Shown: positions 25,319 to 33,677 of the stretch, one piece after another
Layout: each line of letters opens with the position of its first letter
Position numbering within the stretch: the first letter of the stretch is position 1
Source: Bacillus sp. SORGH_AS_0510
Lineage (GTDB): Bacteria; Bacillota; Bacilli; Bacillales; Cytobacillaceae
Length of the DNA stretch: 64,000 bases
Direction of reading: 5' to 3'
NCBI RefSeq assembly: GCF_030818775.1
Contig: NZ_JAUTAU010000001.1
Span: 640,001 to 704,000, forward strand
Notes under the pieces: model-generated
Databases searched by the model: none
What the model was told of the DNA's origin: nothing
Seen by the model: only the letters and a program-made list of their open reading frames with translations
Program-made: the position numbers and the translations under genes

Positions 25319-25756
25319 ATGAAGATCAATAGAATAGATCATGTGAGTATTAACGTAAATGATCTTTCAGAGGCTAAGGCGTTCTTTGTTGATTTAGGAC
25401 TTGAAGTGAAAGCGGAATGGGAATTGGATGGAGAGCAGTTGGACAGAATAGTTGGGCTTAAGGGTGTTAGAACGGCATGTGTAGGAATGGGGATGCCAGA
25501 TGGTCAGGCATGGATAGAGCTAGTTAAATTTTATACGCCGTCAGATGAAGAAGGTATTCAGCCACCTTTTGCAAATACGCTGGGTATCCGACATATTTGC
25601 TTTGCTGTTGAAGATCTTGAAGCTATTGTTGCAAAATTGAAAAAGAGGGGCACGGAAATCTTTAGTGAGATAGAGCAATATGAAGAAAGTTATAAATTAT
25701 GCTACGTTCGGGGCCCAGAAGGAATTATTTTAGAGTTGGCGGAGAAAATCGGATAA
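25319..25756 (+). CDS. VOC-superfamily (glyoxalase-like) protein
   Basis: 145 residues after AGGAGG. RIDHVSINVNDLSEAKAFF opens the first module, ANTLGIRHICFAVEDLEAIV opens the second, and CYVRGPEGIILELAEKIG closes with the metal-ligand glutamate. The metal triad looks complete (His near residue 8, His in RHICF, Glu in LELAE). Substrate unknown. The next gene starts about 70 bp downstream. Confidence 0.88.
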   Translation: MKINRIDHVSINVNDLSEAKAFFVDLGLEVKAEWELDGEQLDRIVGLKGVRTACVGMGMPDGQAWIELVKFYTPSDEEGIQPPFANTLGIRHICFAVEDLEAIVAKLKKRGTEIFSEIEQYEESYKLCYVRGPEGIILELAEKIG

Positions 25757-25825
25757 ATATTGAATGGGACTGGAATATAATTGGAAGTAAGATTAATATT
25801 CCGTTTGGGAAAGTAGAGGAACTAT

Positions 25826-26113
25826 ATGCAACTATTATTTTGGCCTTTTATGATTGCTTCTCTTTTGGTCTCAATTTTAGCTATTAGATTAAGAAAACCT
25901 AATTTTCTTTTAATAGCATCAATACTTATATTACCTTTATCACTTTATCTTGCCGCTACACCCCGTTTTTTCATATGGGGGTTAGTATTTCCACTTTTTT
26001 TTGTTGGGTCAGCGGTTTCCCTGTCTAAGAAGTTTATATGGTTAACTGTGTTGTTGGTAGCTCCTAATTTTTTACTAGTTGGCTGGATAGGAGTTACTGT
26101 TTTAACTCGGTAA
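25826..26113 (+). CDS. Small membrane protein, 95 aa
   Basis: Three to four hydrophobic spans (LLFWPFMIASLLVSILAIRL ... LIASILILPLSLYLAATP ... FFIWGLVFPLFFVGSAV). AGAGGAAC precedes the ATG. It lies 70 bp after the VOC gene and shares its terminator, so the two may be co-transcribed. Unknown function. Confidence 0.65.
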   Translation: MQLLFWPFMIASLLVSILAIRLRKPNFLLIASILILPLSLYLAATPRFFIWGLVFPLFFVGSAVSLSKKFIWLTVLLVAPNFLLVGWIGVTVLTR

Positions 26114-26142
26114 ATAGTAAGGGTACAATCACTAAAATAAAA

Positions 26143-26172
26143 GAAAGCACTTGGAGTAAAGTGCTTTCTTCG
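26143..26172 (+). terminator. Intrinsic terminator
   Basis: GAAAGCAC-TTGGAGTAAA-GTGCTTTC followed by TTCGG. The U-run is short. Confidence 0.7.
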
Positions 26173-26433
26173 GTAGATGTTATTAATTAAATTGGATTAC
26201 CAAGGAGAATAGGATCGGTTGGTTGAAACACCGTAATAAAGATGGAGGGGGCTAAAGAAGATTCTGAAACATTACACTAAAGGTAACGGGGTGTGTTTAA
26301 GTAAATCAAGCCAGCCCATTTCCTAGGGGTTTCTCTTATAAAGTAACGGGCAGCACATATCCATTCATTTTATGAATTACATTGTGAATGTAGTTAAATA
26401 TTACATTAAAAAGATTCACATTAGCATAATTCG
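26173..26433. other. Intergenic, no gene
   Basis: Low-complexity spacer, including a GGTAACGGGGTG / GTAACGGGCAGC pair (26281-26353) that looks like worn mosaic-repeat tails. Confidence 0.4.
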
Positions 26434-27207
26434 CTATTTATTTTTCGTAACAGGATACACATGTGAATATTCCTCTAAAGTAATCCCCTGACTTTTAATT
26501 GCCTTTGAAATCTTACCAACATATCGAATATGCCAAGGTTCATATTGATAACCTGTTATGAATTCTTTTCCTTTCGGATAGCGGATAATATAACCGTATT
26601 TTGCACTATTTTTTTTTAACCAAGCAGCTTCTTTCGTTTTGGCGAAACAGGACTGTGCCGCACATTTACCCGAACTTCCGCTTACATCAATCGCTAAACC
26701 AGTCTGATGTTCACTTGCTCCTGGAATAGCACTATAGCTTTTGGCCTTTTCAAAACCATCTGTTTGAACATAATCGTTAAATAAAGCTTTTTGTGTATTA
26801 TAGGAACGGTAGGCGGATACACCGCTTAAATAAATTCCATCTTTTTTTGCCGCAGCAAACATTTTTTCTAAAGCTATGGCTGCTTCCCTTCTCATTTTTC
26901 GCTTTTCTATTTTTTCTTTAAATAAAAAAGGAACGTCTGGATAAACTAGATCTTTCGGTTCATAGTTTTCAGGCATGTAATAATGGGTGTTAACAACGAC
27001 TGTTATCGATGTTGGATAGGGAGCCAAAGTAGTTTCGCTTGCCTTTTGTTTACTAATCTTTTCAATTTCAATAGAATTATTTGTGGTTTTCGTTAAATTT
27101 ACTTCCTTTGCTTTGGATGTAGATAAATGATTTGAATTTCTCATACAACTAGTTATATCAATTATGATTAAAATCATCATTAATACACTTATACCACTTT
27201 TGAACAT
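26434..27207 (-). CDS. D-alanyl-D-alanine carboxypeptidase, M15B/VanY family lipoprotein
   Basis: This 257-residue protein starts after AAGGAGGTATGT. The signal peptide ends in a lipobox ITSC with Cys at about 21. The M15B zinc motifs are intact: SAYRSYNTQ, SEHQTGLAIDVSG (His and Asp ligands) and EPWHIRYVG (catalytic Glu and His ligand). It trims the terminal D-Ala from peptidoglycan stem peptides on the outer membrane face, as YodJ does in B. subtilis. It is divergent from sigV-rsiV, so envelope-stress control is plausible. Confidence 0.88.
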   Translation of the reverse strand: MFKSGISVLMMILIIIDITSCMRNSNHLSTSKAKEVNLTKTTNNSIEIEKISKQKASETTLAPYPTSITVVVNTHYYMPENYEPKDLVYPDVPFLFKEKIEKRKMRREAAIALEKMFAAAKKDGIYLSGVSAYRSYNTQKALFNDYVQTDGFEKAKSYSAIPGASEHQTGLAIDVSGSSGKCAAQSCFAKTKEAAWLKKNSAKYGYIIRYPKGKEFITGYQYEPWHIRYVGKISKAIKSQGITLEEYSHVYPVTKNK

Positions 27208-27506
27208 ACATACCTCCTTGATTTCCCTCTGATTGATTAATTCCTACTGTGACCATGATGAGACAAACGAAGAAGCTACCCATAGTAAACTTTCTGCTCA
27301 CTTTTTCCTCATTTGTTGGCCCACCTTTTGTTTCTCTACTAGATAGATGTTTTTGAGACGAAAAAAGTTTGACCAATTTAAAAATTTTTACCATGTGTCC
27401 TTGCCTTCATTTTTAAACTTCCATTGTTAACATCAAATATGTGTAAATTGGGGAATTCTGTATAAAGTAACATATATTATCCTTTTGAAATTTTACTTTT
27501 TAGGAA

Positions 27507-27533
27507 ACAAACTTTTTGTTCCGGCCAGACGTC
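27507..27533 (+). promoter_or_regulatory. Candidate ECF (sigma-V type) promoter
   Basis: A CAAAC -35-like element followed 17 bases later by CGTC, about 45 bp before the sigV start. It matches the AAC...CGTC core that extracytoplasmic sigma factors use to autoregulate, but the -35 lacks TG. Confidence 0.4.
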
Positions 27534-27577
27534 TTTTTCATACAGCATGCCAGAATATCAAAAGGAGCTTTAAGCGA

Positions 27578-28075
27578 ATGAAAAAAAGGAAGAAAGAAGA
27601 AGCACTTATTGAATTGATATCAGAAAATAGAGAGAATTTTTATCGTCTTTCCTATAGTTACGTAAAAAATTCAGAAGATGCTTTAGATATTGTGCAGGAC
27701 TCAATACAAAAAGCTCTTTTAAAAATAGGAGAATTGAGAGACGGTCAAAAACTCAAAAGCTGGTTTTACCGAATTGTTGTTAATACCTCTTTGGATTTCT
27801 TAAGACGGCGAAAAAAAATAATTGTTGTGGAGGATACCAAATTGGAATCTTACGCACATGGAAAAAGTGACCGTTACCAAGATATTGATTTGGGAAATTC
27901 AATAGATCTGCTGCCTCCCATTTATCGAACAGTTATTGTATTACGATATTTTGAGGATTTAAAAATTGATGAGATAGCAGAAATTTTGGAGGAAAATCAA
28001 AATACAATAAAAACTCGAATACATCGGGCATTATCGATGCTGCGAATTCAAATGGAAGAAACAGAAGAAAATTAA
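27578..28075 (+). CDS. sigV: ECF RNA polymerase sigma factor, SigV-like
   Basis: This 165-residue factor starts at ATG 27578 after AAAAGGAGC; an in-frame upstream extension lacks a site. Region 2 is ENFYRLSYSYVKNSEDALDI and VQDSIQKALLKI, with SWFYRIVVNTSLDFLRRRKK. Region 4 is LPPIYRTVIVLRYFEDLKID followed by EIAEILEENQNTIKTRIHRA. It lies 26 bp upstream of an RsiV-type anti-sigma factor. In B. subtilis SigV responds to lysozyme through RsiV cleavage. Here the oatA and yrhK genes that follow in B. subtilis are missing. Confidence 0.88.
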   Translation: MKKRKKEEALIELISENRENFYRLSYSYVKNSEDALDIVQDSIQKALLKIGELRDGQKLKSWFYRIVVNTSLDFLRRRKKIIVVEDTKLESYAHGKSDRYQDIDLGNSIDLLPPIYRTVIVLRYFEDLKIDEIAEILEENQNTIKTRIHRALSMLRIQMEETEEN

Positions 28076-28101
28076 TATTATTTTGGGAGGTAAACAAGAA
28101 A

Positions 28102-28935
28102 ATGGATAAAAAGCTAGAAAAATTAAAAGCGGAATATTTGAGCGTCCCAATCCCAAAAGAATTGGATTCTTTGATTGATAATGTCAGAAGGAAAACGAGA
28201 AAGAGAAGGATTCGAACGGACATTCTTGTAGGGTTGGCAGCAGCAATGGTGATTTTTGTAGTATCTATAAATGCAAGTCCAACTTTAGCAAATACGTTAT
28301 CAAAGGTTCCAGTAGTTAAAGAGTTGATTAAGGTATTTACATTTGTCGAGTATAACGTTGATGAGGAAAAGCATCATGCTAAAATAAAAGTACCAGCTAT
28401 ATCCGGTTTGAAAAATAAACAGCTTGAGAAAAGTCTGAATGAAAAATATCTAAAAGAAAATCAGCAGCTTTATCAAGAATTTAAAAAAGAAATGGTTCAA
28501 TTAAAGGAAAATGGAGACGGCCATACTGGGGTAGAAAGTGGTTATGTCATAAAGACTGATAATGAAAATATTTTATCAATTGGAAGATATGTAGTTAATA
28601 CTGTAGGTTCCTCTTCTACTACCTTTCAATACGATACAATCGATAAGAAAAATCAAGTATTATTAACTTTGCCCATTTTATTTAAAGATAAAAAATATAT
28701 AACAATTATAAGCGAAAATATAAAAGAACAGATGAAACAGAAGATGAAGGAAGATAAAACCAAAGTCTATTGGATTCGAAATGCGGGTTTGAAGAATCCA
28801 ATTGATCCATTTGAACAAATATCAGAGAGTCAAAACTTTTATATCAACAAAAATAACAAATTAGTGATCTCCTTTAACAAATATGATGTGGCTCCCGGTT
28901 ATATGGGTATTGTGGAATTTGAAAATACCAACTGA
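28102..28935 (+). CDS. rsiV: Anti-sigma-V factor, RsiV-like lysozyme sensor
   Basis: This 277-residue protein starts after GGGAGG. A cytosolic N-terminus (about 45 residues, KLKAEYLSVPIPKELDSLID) holds the sigma-binding helices. One span follows (DILVGLAAAMVIFVVSINAS), then a DUF4179-like strand and a DUF3298 domain at the C-terminus (VLLTLPILFKDKKYITIISE ... SFNKYDVAPGYMGIVEF), which binds lysozyme in known RsiV. The pair with sigV is classic. It is released by regulated proteolysis. Confidence 0.88.
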   Translation: MDKKLEKLKAEYLSVPIPKELDSLIDNVRRKTRKRRIRTDILVGLAAAMVIFVVSINASPTLANTLSKVPVVKELIKVFTFVEYNVDEEKHHAKIKVPAISGLKNKQLEKSLNEKYLKENQQLYQEFKKEMVQLKENGDGHTGVESGYVIKTDNENILSIGRYVVNTVGSSSTTFQYDTIDKKNQVLLTLPILFKDKKYITIISENIKEQMKQKMKEDKTKVYWIRNAGLKNPIDPFEQISESQNFYINKNNKLVISFNKYDVAPGYMGIVEFENTN

Positions 28936-28980
28936 TATTCTTGCTAAGGAATTAGTTGGAAACAAGTATATCCGTTAAGA

Positions 28981-29055
28981 AGCAGACCGACACCGCTTCC
29001 TCTTATCCAAATGAAGAAGCTGTTGGCAAAGGATTTATGCTTGTGTTAACAGTTA
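28981..29055 (+). pseudogene. Aldo/keto reductase fragment
   Basis: About 20 residues read TDTASSYPNEEAVGKGFM. This matches the region of aldo/keto reductases where the catalytic Asp-Tyr pair sits (IDTAxxYxNExxVGxAI), with no start and no continuation of the fold. It is a decayed gene. Confidence 0.45.
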
Positions 29056-29145
29056 AAGCAAGGATTATACCGACAAAATGGTGCACATAATGTCGGTTGG
29101 TCACATTCAAATCCTGTTATTCTATGGATGAAAGGAGGTCATATA

Positions 29146-30018
29146 ATGGATTCGCTTAAGAGTATGAATGATGCAATGAGGTATATTGAGGATAACCTTA
29201 CTAATGAAATAGACTTCAAAGTGGTGGCACGAATCGCTCATTGTTCTGAATACCACTTTAAAAGAATGTTTTCGTTTCTTGCAGGGATTACATTATCAGA
29301 GTACATCCGTCGTAGACGACTTAGCTTGGCCGCATTGGAGCTTATAAATAGTCATGTAAAAATAATTGATGTAGCGATTAAATATGGATACAGTTCACCG
29401 GACTCGTTTACTAGAGCTTTTCAAAATTTGCATGGGGTAACGCCATCAGAGGCAAGAGACAATGGACAGCAACTAAAAGCCTATCCACTAATGACCTTTC
29501 AATTATCCATTAGAGGAGGATATGAAATGAATTATCGAATGGAACAAAAAGAGGCATTTAACATAGTTGGTATCATGAAAAGAGTTCCCATTATTTTTGA
29601 AGGAGAAAACCCGGAAATTACAGCCATGTGGAAATCCTTGACTATGGAAAAAATAGATCAATTAAAAAAACTCTCTAATGTTGAGCCTAAAGGAATGATT
29701 CAAGTATCTATCAACTTTTCTGAAGGCCGCATGGAAGAAAAAGGCGAGCTTGATCAGTATATAGGAGTAGCAACAACACAAGAATGCCCTGAAAACTTTT
29801 CGAAACTGGAAGTTCCTGCCTTAACATGGGCGATATTTGAATCAACAGGACCTTTTCCTAGTACGCTACAAGAAACTTGGGGAAGGATTTATTCAGAGTG
29901 GCTTCCGTCTGCCAATTATCAGGTGACCGAAGGACCCGAAATCTTGTCGATCAAAACCAAAGATTTAACATCACCAACTGTGACGTGCGAAATTTGGATT
30001 CCAGTTTTAAAAAAATAA
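29146..30018 (+). CDS. AraC-family regulator with GyrI-like effector domain
   Basis: This 290-residue protein starts at ATG 29146 after AAAGGAGG. Two helix-turn-helices (residues 6-105) include [17 protein letters not shown] and [20 protein letters not shown]. They are followed from about residue 130 by a GyrI/SbmC-like effector-binding domain ([20 protein letters not shown], ending [10 protein letters not shown]). Such regulators sense toxic or drug-like compounds. Two strong hairpin repeats follow. The GyrI-like protein at 36844 resembles only its C-terminal half. Confidence 0.88.
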   Translation: MDSLKSMNDAMRYIEDNLTNEIDFKVVARIAHCSEYHFKRMFSFLAGITLSEYIRRRRLSLAALELINSHVKIIDVAIKYGYSSPDSFTRAFQNLHGVTPSEARDNGQQLKAYPLMTFQLSIRGGYEMNYRMEQKEAFNIVGIMKRVPIIFEGENPEITAMWKSLTMEKIDQLKKLSNVEPKGMIQVSINFSEGRMEEKGELDQYIGVATTQECPENFSKLEVPALTWAIFESTGPFPSTLQETWGRIYSEWLPSANYQVTEGPEILSIKTKDLTSPTVTCEIWIPVLKK

Positions 30019-30021
30019 GGG

Positions 30022-30126
30022 GCCAGGGGGACGGTTCTGCCGGCTTTTTTTCTCTTTAAGTGTTTTCGCTCTAAGAATTCGTCACTTCTAAACTAGTAAA
30101 AAACCACTAGAACCGTCCCCATGGTT
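30022..30126. repeat. GGGACGGTTCT inverted-arm repeat
   Basis: The left arm GGGGGACGGTTCT and the right arm AGAACCGTCCCC enclose about 65 bp. It belongs to the same family as 7910-7951, 35438-35512 and 50350-50403. Confidence 0.75.
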
Positions 30127-30135
30127 TTCCTACTA

Positions 30136-30486
30136 CTAATGTTTAGGGTATTGCCCTACTAAATAAATGGCACTGATAATTTTCTTGTTGATCCATTTCC
30201 TATTTAAATCATTATTTAGCTGTTCAAATATTGTCTTTCTTCCATCCTCAGTTGTTACATAATGGTGTGGCAGATTATTGAGGCTGTAGGCTATAATGTC
30301 AGTCCTGCACTTTTGACATTTGCAGAAAAGCTGAAAATCCGGACTAAGTAATAAAAAGGTAACAAGAGATTCTACAAATTCTTCCATGACATTGATGTAA
30401 TTTCTATCCACTGTTGAACTCCCCTTCATGTTTAAGAATTCATTATAGTTATCGACCAATTTTTTCAGATAGTTAGTATAAATCAT
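30136..30486 (-). CDS. ComFB (late competence) family protein
   Basis: This 116-residue protein contains the ComFB core: INVMEEFVESLVTFLLLSPD, then CKCQKCRTDIIAYSLNNLP, then HHYVTTEDG. The CxC..C cluster should bind zinc. ComFB proteins occur at the comF locus, and some bind cyclic di-nucleotides in other phyla. Here the gene is alone, away from comF. No good ribosome site precedes the ATG; a TTG six bases earlier is possible. Confidence 0.85.
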   Translation of the reverse strand: MIYTNYLKKLVDNYNEFLNMKGSSTVDRNYINVMEEFVESLVTFLLLSPDFQLFCKCQKCRTDIIAYSLNNLPHHYVTTEDGRKTIFEQLNNDLNRKWINKKIISAIYLVGQYPKH

Positions 30487-30680
30487 GAACAATTAAAAAA
30501 TTGATGACGAAAGGGACGGTTCAGTTGGCTTATTTCTCTTCGAGGATAATGGTTGACAAAGGAAAAATATAAAACCTTACTATCCTTGTTTGTATAGTAA
30601 GGCACCATGATTTGTTATCCAATTGATACTGTAAAGTTAATATGATCGTAGCGTTATTAAATTAACTCTTTGTACATCAA

Positions 30681-30950
30681 CTAGTGTGTGAATCCTTTTG
30701 GAAAATTGTCCAGTTTTCCGATCTCCTTAAATCCAAGCTTTTTGTAAAATTCAGGAGCCTGAAAACTAAAGGTTTCTAGTCGCATTAACGTACAACCTTT
30801 TTCACGAGCAAACGTTTCGGCTATTTGAATTAATTCTTGCCCTTTGCCCTGTCCACGTAATGATTCATCTACCCATAAGACATCAACGAAAAAGCATTCC
30901 ATATTTTCTCTGACAATACAGCGATAAAATAACCAGCCTTTTGTTATTAA
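30681..30950 (-). pseudogene. GNAT acetyltransferase lacking its N-terminal half
   Basis: The frame reads KGWLFYRCIVRENMECFFVD, then VLWVDESLRGQGKGQELI (intact acetyl-CoA loop) and APEFYKKLGFKEIG to the C-terminal strand. It has no start before a repeat-like block (GGTTAGTTAAAG..) at about 30960. The MEC start at 30902 has no ribosome site. It is probably a remnant left by a recombination. Confidence 0.7.
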
Positions 30951-31058
30951 ACAATAGAAGAAGGTTAGTTAAAGAAAGCAGGTATGGTGTTAATAATAGC
31001 GAATATAAATCAATATATTTAAATAGTGTGAGATTAGCTTATTGGTGGAGGCGAGATA

Positions 31059-31298
31059 TTGAAAAATAAAGGAGCGTTATGGATAGGAATCGGATTTCTT
31101 TTCGTGGGATTTTTGATTATGTTGGTAAGTTTTAATATCAATTATCCGAATCAGATATTAGAACAGTATAGGGTTAAAAGTGAATCATTACAAGATTGGC
31201 AAGTTTATATTAAGTCAATGGCTGTTTTATTATTCGGATTTATTCTATCATCTGGTGGGATGTTTCTTTTGGTGAATACCTTCATAAAAGAAGAATAA
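31059..31298 (+). CDS. Small membrane protein, 79 aa
   Basis: TTG start after GGTGGAGGCGAG. Two spans, LWIGIGFLFVGFLIMLVSF and MAVLLFGFILSSGGMFLLVN, flank a 20-residue loop. No family is recognised. A mosaic repeat follows. Confidence 0.65.
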   Translation: MKNKGALWIGIGFLFVGFLIMLVSFNINYPNQILEQYRVKSESLQDWQVYIKSMAVLLFGFILSSGGMFLLVNTFIKEE

Positions 31299-31326
31299 AG
31301 AGTGTTTCCTTATGTAATTTACGAAT

Positions 31327-31450
31327 GCTTGAGGTTAAGAAGGATTGCAACTGCAGTCCCTTTTTCTTATTCAACTAAAGGGTGCGTTTCTACAATAATG
31401 TGGATACGCTTTTTCTTCTTGTGCTAAAGGGCAGGTTAGTGAAAGAAGGA
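31327..31450 (+). repeat. Mosaic-repeat copy with two hairpins
   Basis: Hairpin 1 is GGATTGCAACTGCAGTCC with TTTTTC. Hairpin 2 is GTGCGTTTCTAC..GTGGATACGC with TTTTTC. The tail is GTGCTAAAGGGCAGGTTAGT, and a second tail copy follows. Confidence 0.7.
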
Positions 31451-31504
31451 TTTTGGGTAGTTCAAGAGGAATATTCAATTGTAAGCTAATTAATTAGGAA
31501 GTAG

Positions 31505-31720
31505 ATGATAGTTTTGAAGTTATTTTTATGTATTTTTTTTAGTGGTATATTAGGTTTGTGTTTACTAATGATAAACCCTCCACAAATCGCTGGTGTTATT
31601 GCTTTCGCTATTATTGTAGGCTGCATTTTTAGGGGACTGTACTTATTACAGGATATACATAAAAAAATCTCTTCAGTTTTACCAAATAAAGATAAGGTAC
31701 AACAAGATAATTCAATTTAA
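31505..31720 (+). CDS. Small membrane protein, 71 aa
   Basis: Two spans, LKLFLCIFFSGILGLCLLM and IAGVIAFAIIVGCIFRGLYL, and a charged tail (NKDKVQQDNSI). The ribosome site (TAGGAAG) is weak and close to the ATG. Function unknown. Confidence 0.55.
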   Translation: MIVLKLFLCIFFSGILGLCLLMINPPQIAGVIAFAIIVGCIFRGLYLLQDIHKKISSVLPNKDKVQQDNSI

Positions 31721-31766
31721 TATATGCTTGTGTAGAGGAAGGCATTAATGCTTTTTGTAGAGACTC

Positions 31767-31860
31767 TTATTAAACAAATGGGTGCAAGGGTTTAAGAATG
31801 GGATGGCTGCGGCGATCCCATTTTCTTATTGAGCTAACGGGGCAGGTTAGCTTAATAAGG
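31767..31860 (+). repeat. Mosaic-repeat copy, complete
   Basis: AAATGGGTGCAAGGGTTTAA is followed by GGGATGGCTGCGGCGATCCC and then GAGCTAACGGGGCAGGTTAG. The tail itself folds as GCTAAC/GTTAGC. Confidence 0.8.
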
Positions 31861-31905
31861 AAATCGGTTTATAATTATAATATCCATTAAATAGGAGGGG
31901 ACAAT

Positions 31906-32436
31906 TTGATACCGATAAGACCTAATAATAAAAAACTTGATAATAAAAAGTTAGCTGATTATCAAGATATGATTGGATATAAATTGCCACAAAAGTATAT
32001 TGATTTTTTAAGGGAATACAATGGTGGCGACCCCGATGAGAATATAATTGAACTGCTAAATGGGGAGATTTCTTCGGTTGCTATTACTGATTTTTTTGGA
32101 ATAGATGTAATGAAAATCAATGATTTAGTCGCAAATTTCAAGGTTTACAAAGATAGAATTCCTAAAGGCTACATACCAATAGCTAGAACAGAAGGTGGTA
32201 ATATCGTCTGTTTAGCTGGCGACAATGGGCATTTATTTTTTTGGGACCACGAAAATGAATTTCAAAATGATGATATTGAAAATAAGAAACTCTTACCCCT
32301 AGCTAATAATTTCGAGAACCTCCTTCAAATGATGAAATCTGTTACTGACGAAGATTTGGAAGACTATGAAGTAGAAGAAGTATGGGTTGACCCTGAATTT
32401 TTGGCCGAATTGAAAAAAAATGGCTTATTGAAGTAA
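31906..32436 (+). CDS. SMI1/KNR4 family protein, immunity-like
   Basis: This 176-residue protein starts at TTG after GGAGGGG. It has the SUKH signature, with IGYKLPQKYIDFLREYNGGD near residue 23, then the strand ITDFFGIDVMKINDLV and IPIARTEGGNIVCLAGDNG. Members often protect against polymorphic nuclease or deaminase toxins, though others are housekeeping. No toxin gene is adjacent, so it would be an orphan immunity gene. Confidence 0.85.
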   Translation: MIPIRPNNKKLDNKKLADYQDMIGYKLPQKYIDFLREYNGGDPDENIIELLNGEISSVAITDFFGIDVMKINDLVANFKVYKDRIPKGYIPIARTEGGNIVCLAGDNGHLFFWDHENEFQNDDIENKKLLPLANNFENLLQMMKSVTDEDLEDYEVEEVWVDPEFLAELKKNGLLK

Positions 32437-32515
32437 CGGGTGCAAGAGTTGAAGATCCAAGTTGCCATCGTAGGCGGCTTTTCTTGTGTTAATGAAGCAG
32501 GTTAATTTAATAAGG
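32427..32515 (+). repeat. Mosaic-repeat copy
   Basis: It begins within the last codons of the SMI1 gene. Core: AAGTTGCCATCGTAGGCGGCTT; tail: AATGAAGCAGGTTAATTTAA. It overlaps the gene's end. Confidence 0.75.
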
Positions 32516-32593
32516 GTAGAGGATATTTAAGCAAGTAAAAGAATTATATAATAAAAAGATTTGGAGAGAGAAATTGAAAAGGGGGAGCTTACT

Positions 32594-32700
32594 ATGAAGA
32601 AACAGCAGTTTATACCTTTGGAACAATAATCGTTATACTTATCGCATTTCTGATTTCACTTATTTACTACCTAATAGATTTAATAAAAAGGCTATGTTAA
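32594..32700 (+). pseudogene. Small membrane protein gene with a frameshift
   Basis: A start with a GGGGGAG site gives MKKQQFIPLEQ and then a stop. The next frame continues without a start as FGTIIVILIAFLISLIYYLI followed by DLIKRLC, a clear membrane span. A one-base change between 32615 and 32625 would join them into a 35-residue peptide. Confidence 0.35.
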
Positions 32701-32727
32701 TCAATAATGTTGATAAGGGATAATAGA

Positions 32728-32758
32728 AAAGGAGACTGTCAAGTTTACAGTCTCCTTT
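32728..32758. terminator. Bidirectional terminator
   Basis: AAAGGAGACTGT-CAAGTTT-ACAGTCTCCTTT. It ends the minus-strand zinc-ribbon gene on one side. Confidence 0.85.
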
Positions 32759-32760
32759 CC

Positions 32761-33060
32761 TCACCATAATGGTTCTTCTTTATCAGTTAATTTCAAAAAT
32801 AGTGGCATTGCAAACAGAACCACCACTATCAAGATAAGTTCCAAGAGTAGTACAGTATTTAATGACAAATCAAAAATTACAGAAAATGGTATAGTGATAA
32901 TTGGAAGTAGAACAAATAAAGATGTTTTATTTCTCGAAGAAGAGCTTTGATACTGAATTTCTCCGCAATGATTACATTTCATACTTTTACGAAATATTAA
33001 TAATTTCTTTATCGAATCAAACCAAGTCCAATTTTTTCTACATTTTTGACAAGTAGGCAA
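32761..33060 (-). CDS. TIGR04104-type zinc-ribbon membrane protein
   Basis: This 99-residue protein opens with MPTCQKCRKNWTWFDSIKK and then MKCNHCGEIQYQSSSS, two CxxC pairs forming a zinc ribbon. Two hydrophobic spans follow (SLFVLLPIITIPFSVIFDLS, VLLLELILIVVVLFAMPLFL). This is the plan of the TIGR04104 putative zinc finger group. Role unknown. The ribosome site is GAAAGGAGGAAC. Confidence 0.8.
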   Translation of the reverse strand: MPTCQKCRKNWTWFDSIKKLLIFRKSMKCNHCGEIQYQSSSSRNKTSLFVLLPIITIPFSVIFDLSLNTVLLLELILIVVVLFAMPLFLKLTDKEEPLW

Positions 33061-33237
33061 TGCAAGTTCCTCCTTTCTTAGAAATTACCTGTTAATACAT
33101 ATACGTTCTTAATAACCGATAAGTTCCATTTATAGGATATAAACAACTTTCTACTACCATTTTACTAATAGAGCATATACATTTAATACAATTATATAAT
33201 AAACATATATGTTAAAATGTGGTAAAGAGGTGGTAGT

Positions 33238-33426
33238 ATGATTGAAGAAAATAAGCCATTTAATGATGTAATAGACCACATTAACAAGATAGAAGGAAAT
33301 GCTGCCAATGTTAGCAAAGATGCCGTGAAAAAGTTGCCAAAACCATTAAAATATTTGGGGTTTTTTATGGCTGGATTCTTATCAATATCGGTCTTGTTAT
33401 TGATTATCTTAAATTTATTACACTAA
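33238..33426 (+). CDS. Small membrane-anchored protein, 62 aa
   Basis: Charged N-terminus (MIEENKPFNDVIDHINKIEG) and a single C-terminal span (YLGFFMAGFLSISVLLLIIL), with AGAGGTGG before the ATG. It has a tail-anchor topology. The hairpin GCTGCC-ACCCATT-GGCAGC (33448-33466) follows as terminator. Confidence 0.7.
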   Translation: MIEENKPFNDVIDHINKIEGNAANVSKDAVKKLPKPLKYLGFFMAGFLSISVLLLIILNLLH

Positions 33427-33446
33427 CTAATACTTTATTTTTAACT

Positions 33447-33507
33447 GGCTGCCACCCATTGGCAGCTTTTCATATTGGACTAACGATGCAGTTTAGTGCA
33501 AGAAGGA
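33447..33507 (+). repeat. Mosaic-repeat copy with own hairpin variant
   Basis: GGCTGCCACCCATTGGCAGC is followed by TTTTCATATTGGACTAACGA and TGCAGTTTAGTGCAAGAAGGA. The hairpin arm sequence is unlike the other copies, while the tail is the same. Confidence 0.7.
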
Positions 33508-33677
33508 TTCCTAACAATATGCATTGAAATATTATATTTATAAGCAATTTCATACACCTTAAGACAATTTGTTTAAGCTATATTTTGTTTATAGATACTG
33601 ATACAGATATAATTAACTTCACCGTCTTTTAATGCTAACAGTCCACTTAATTAATCAAACAAGATAGGGGTTTAAAT

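Noticed and set aside
27158..27394. A 78-codon minus-strand frame upstream of the carboxypeptidase, with one hydrophobic segment
   Set aside because: It overlaps the carboxypeptidase start in another frame, has a weak site, and its last part encodes the real gene's ribosome site. A small leader peptide cannot be fully excluded.
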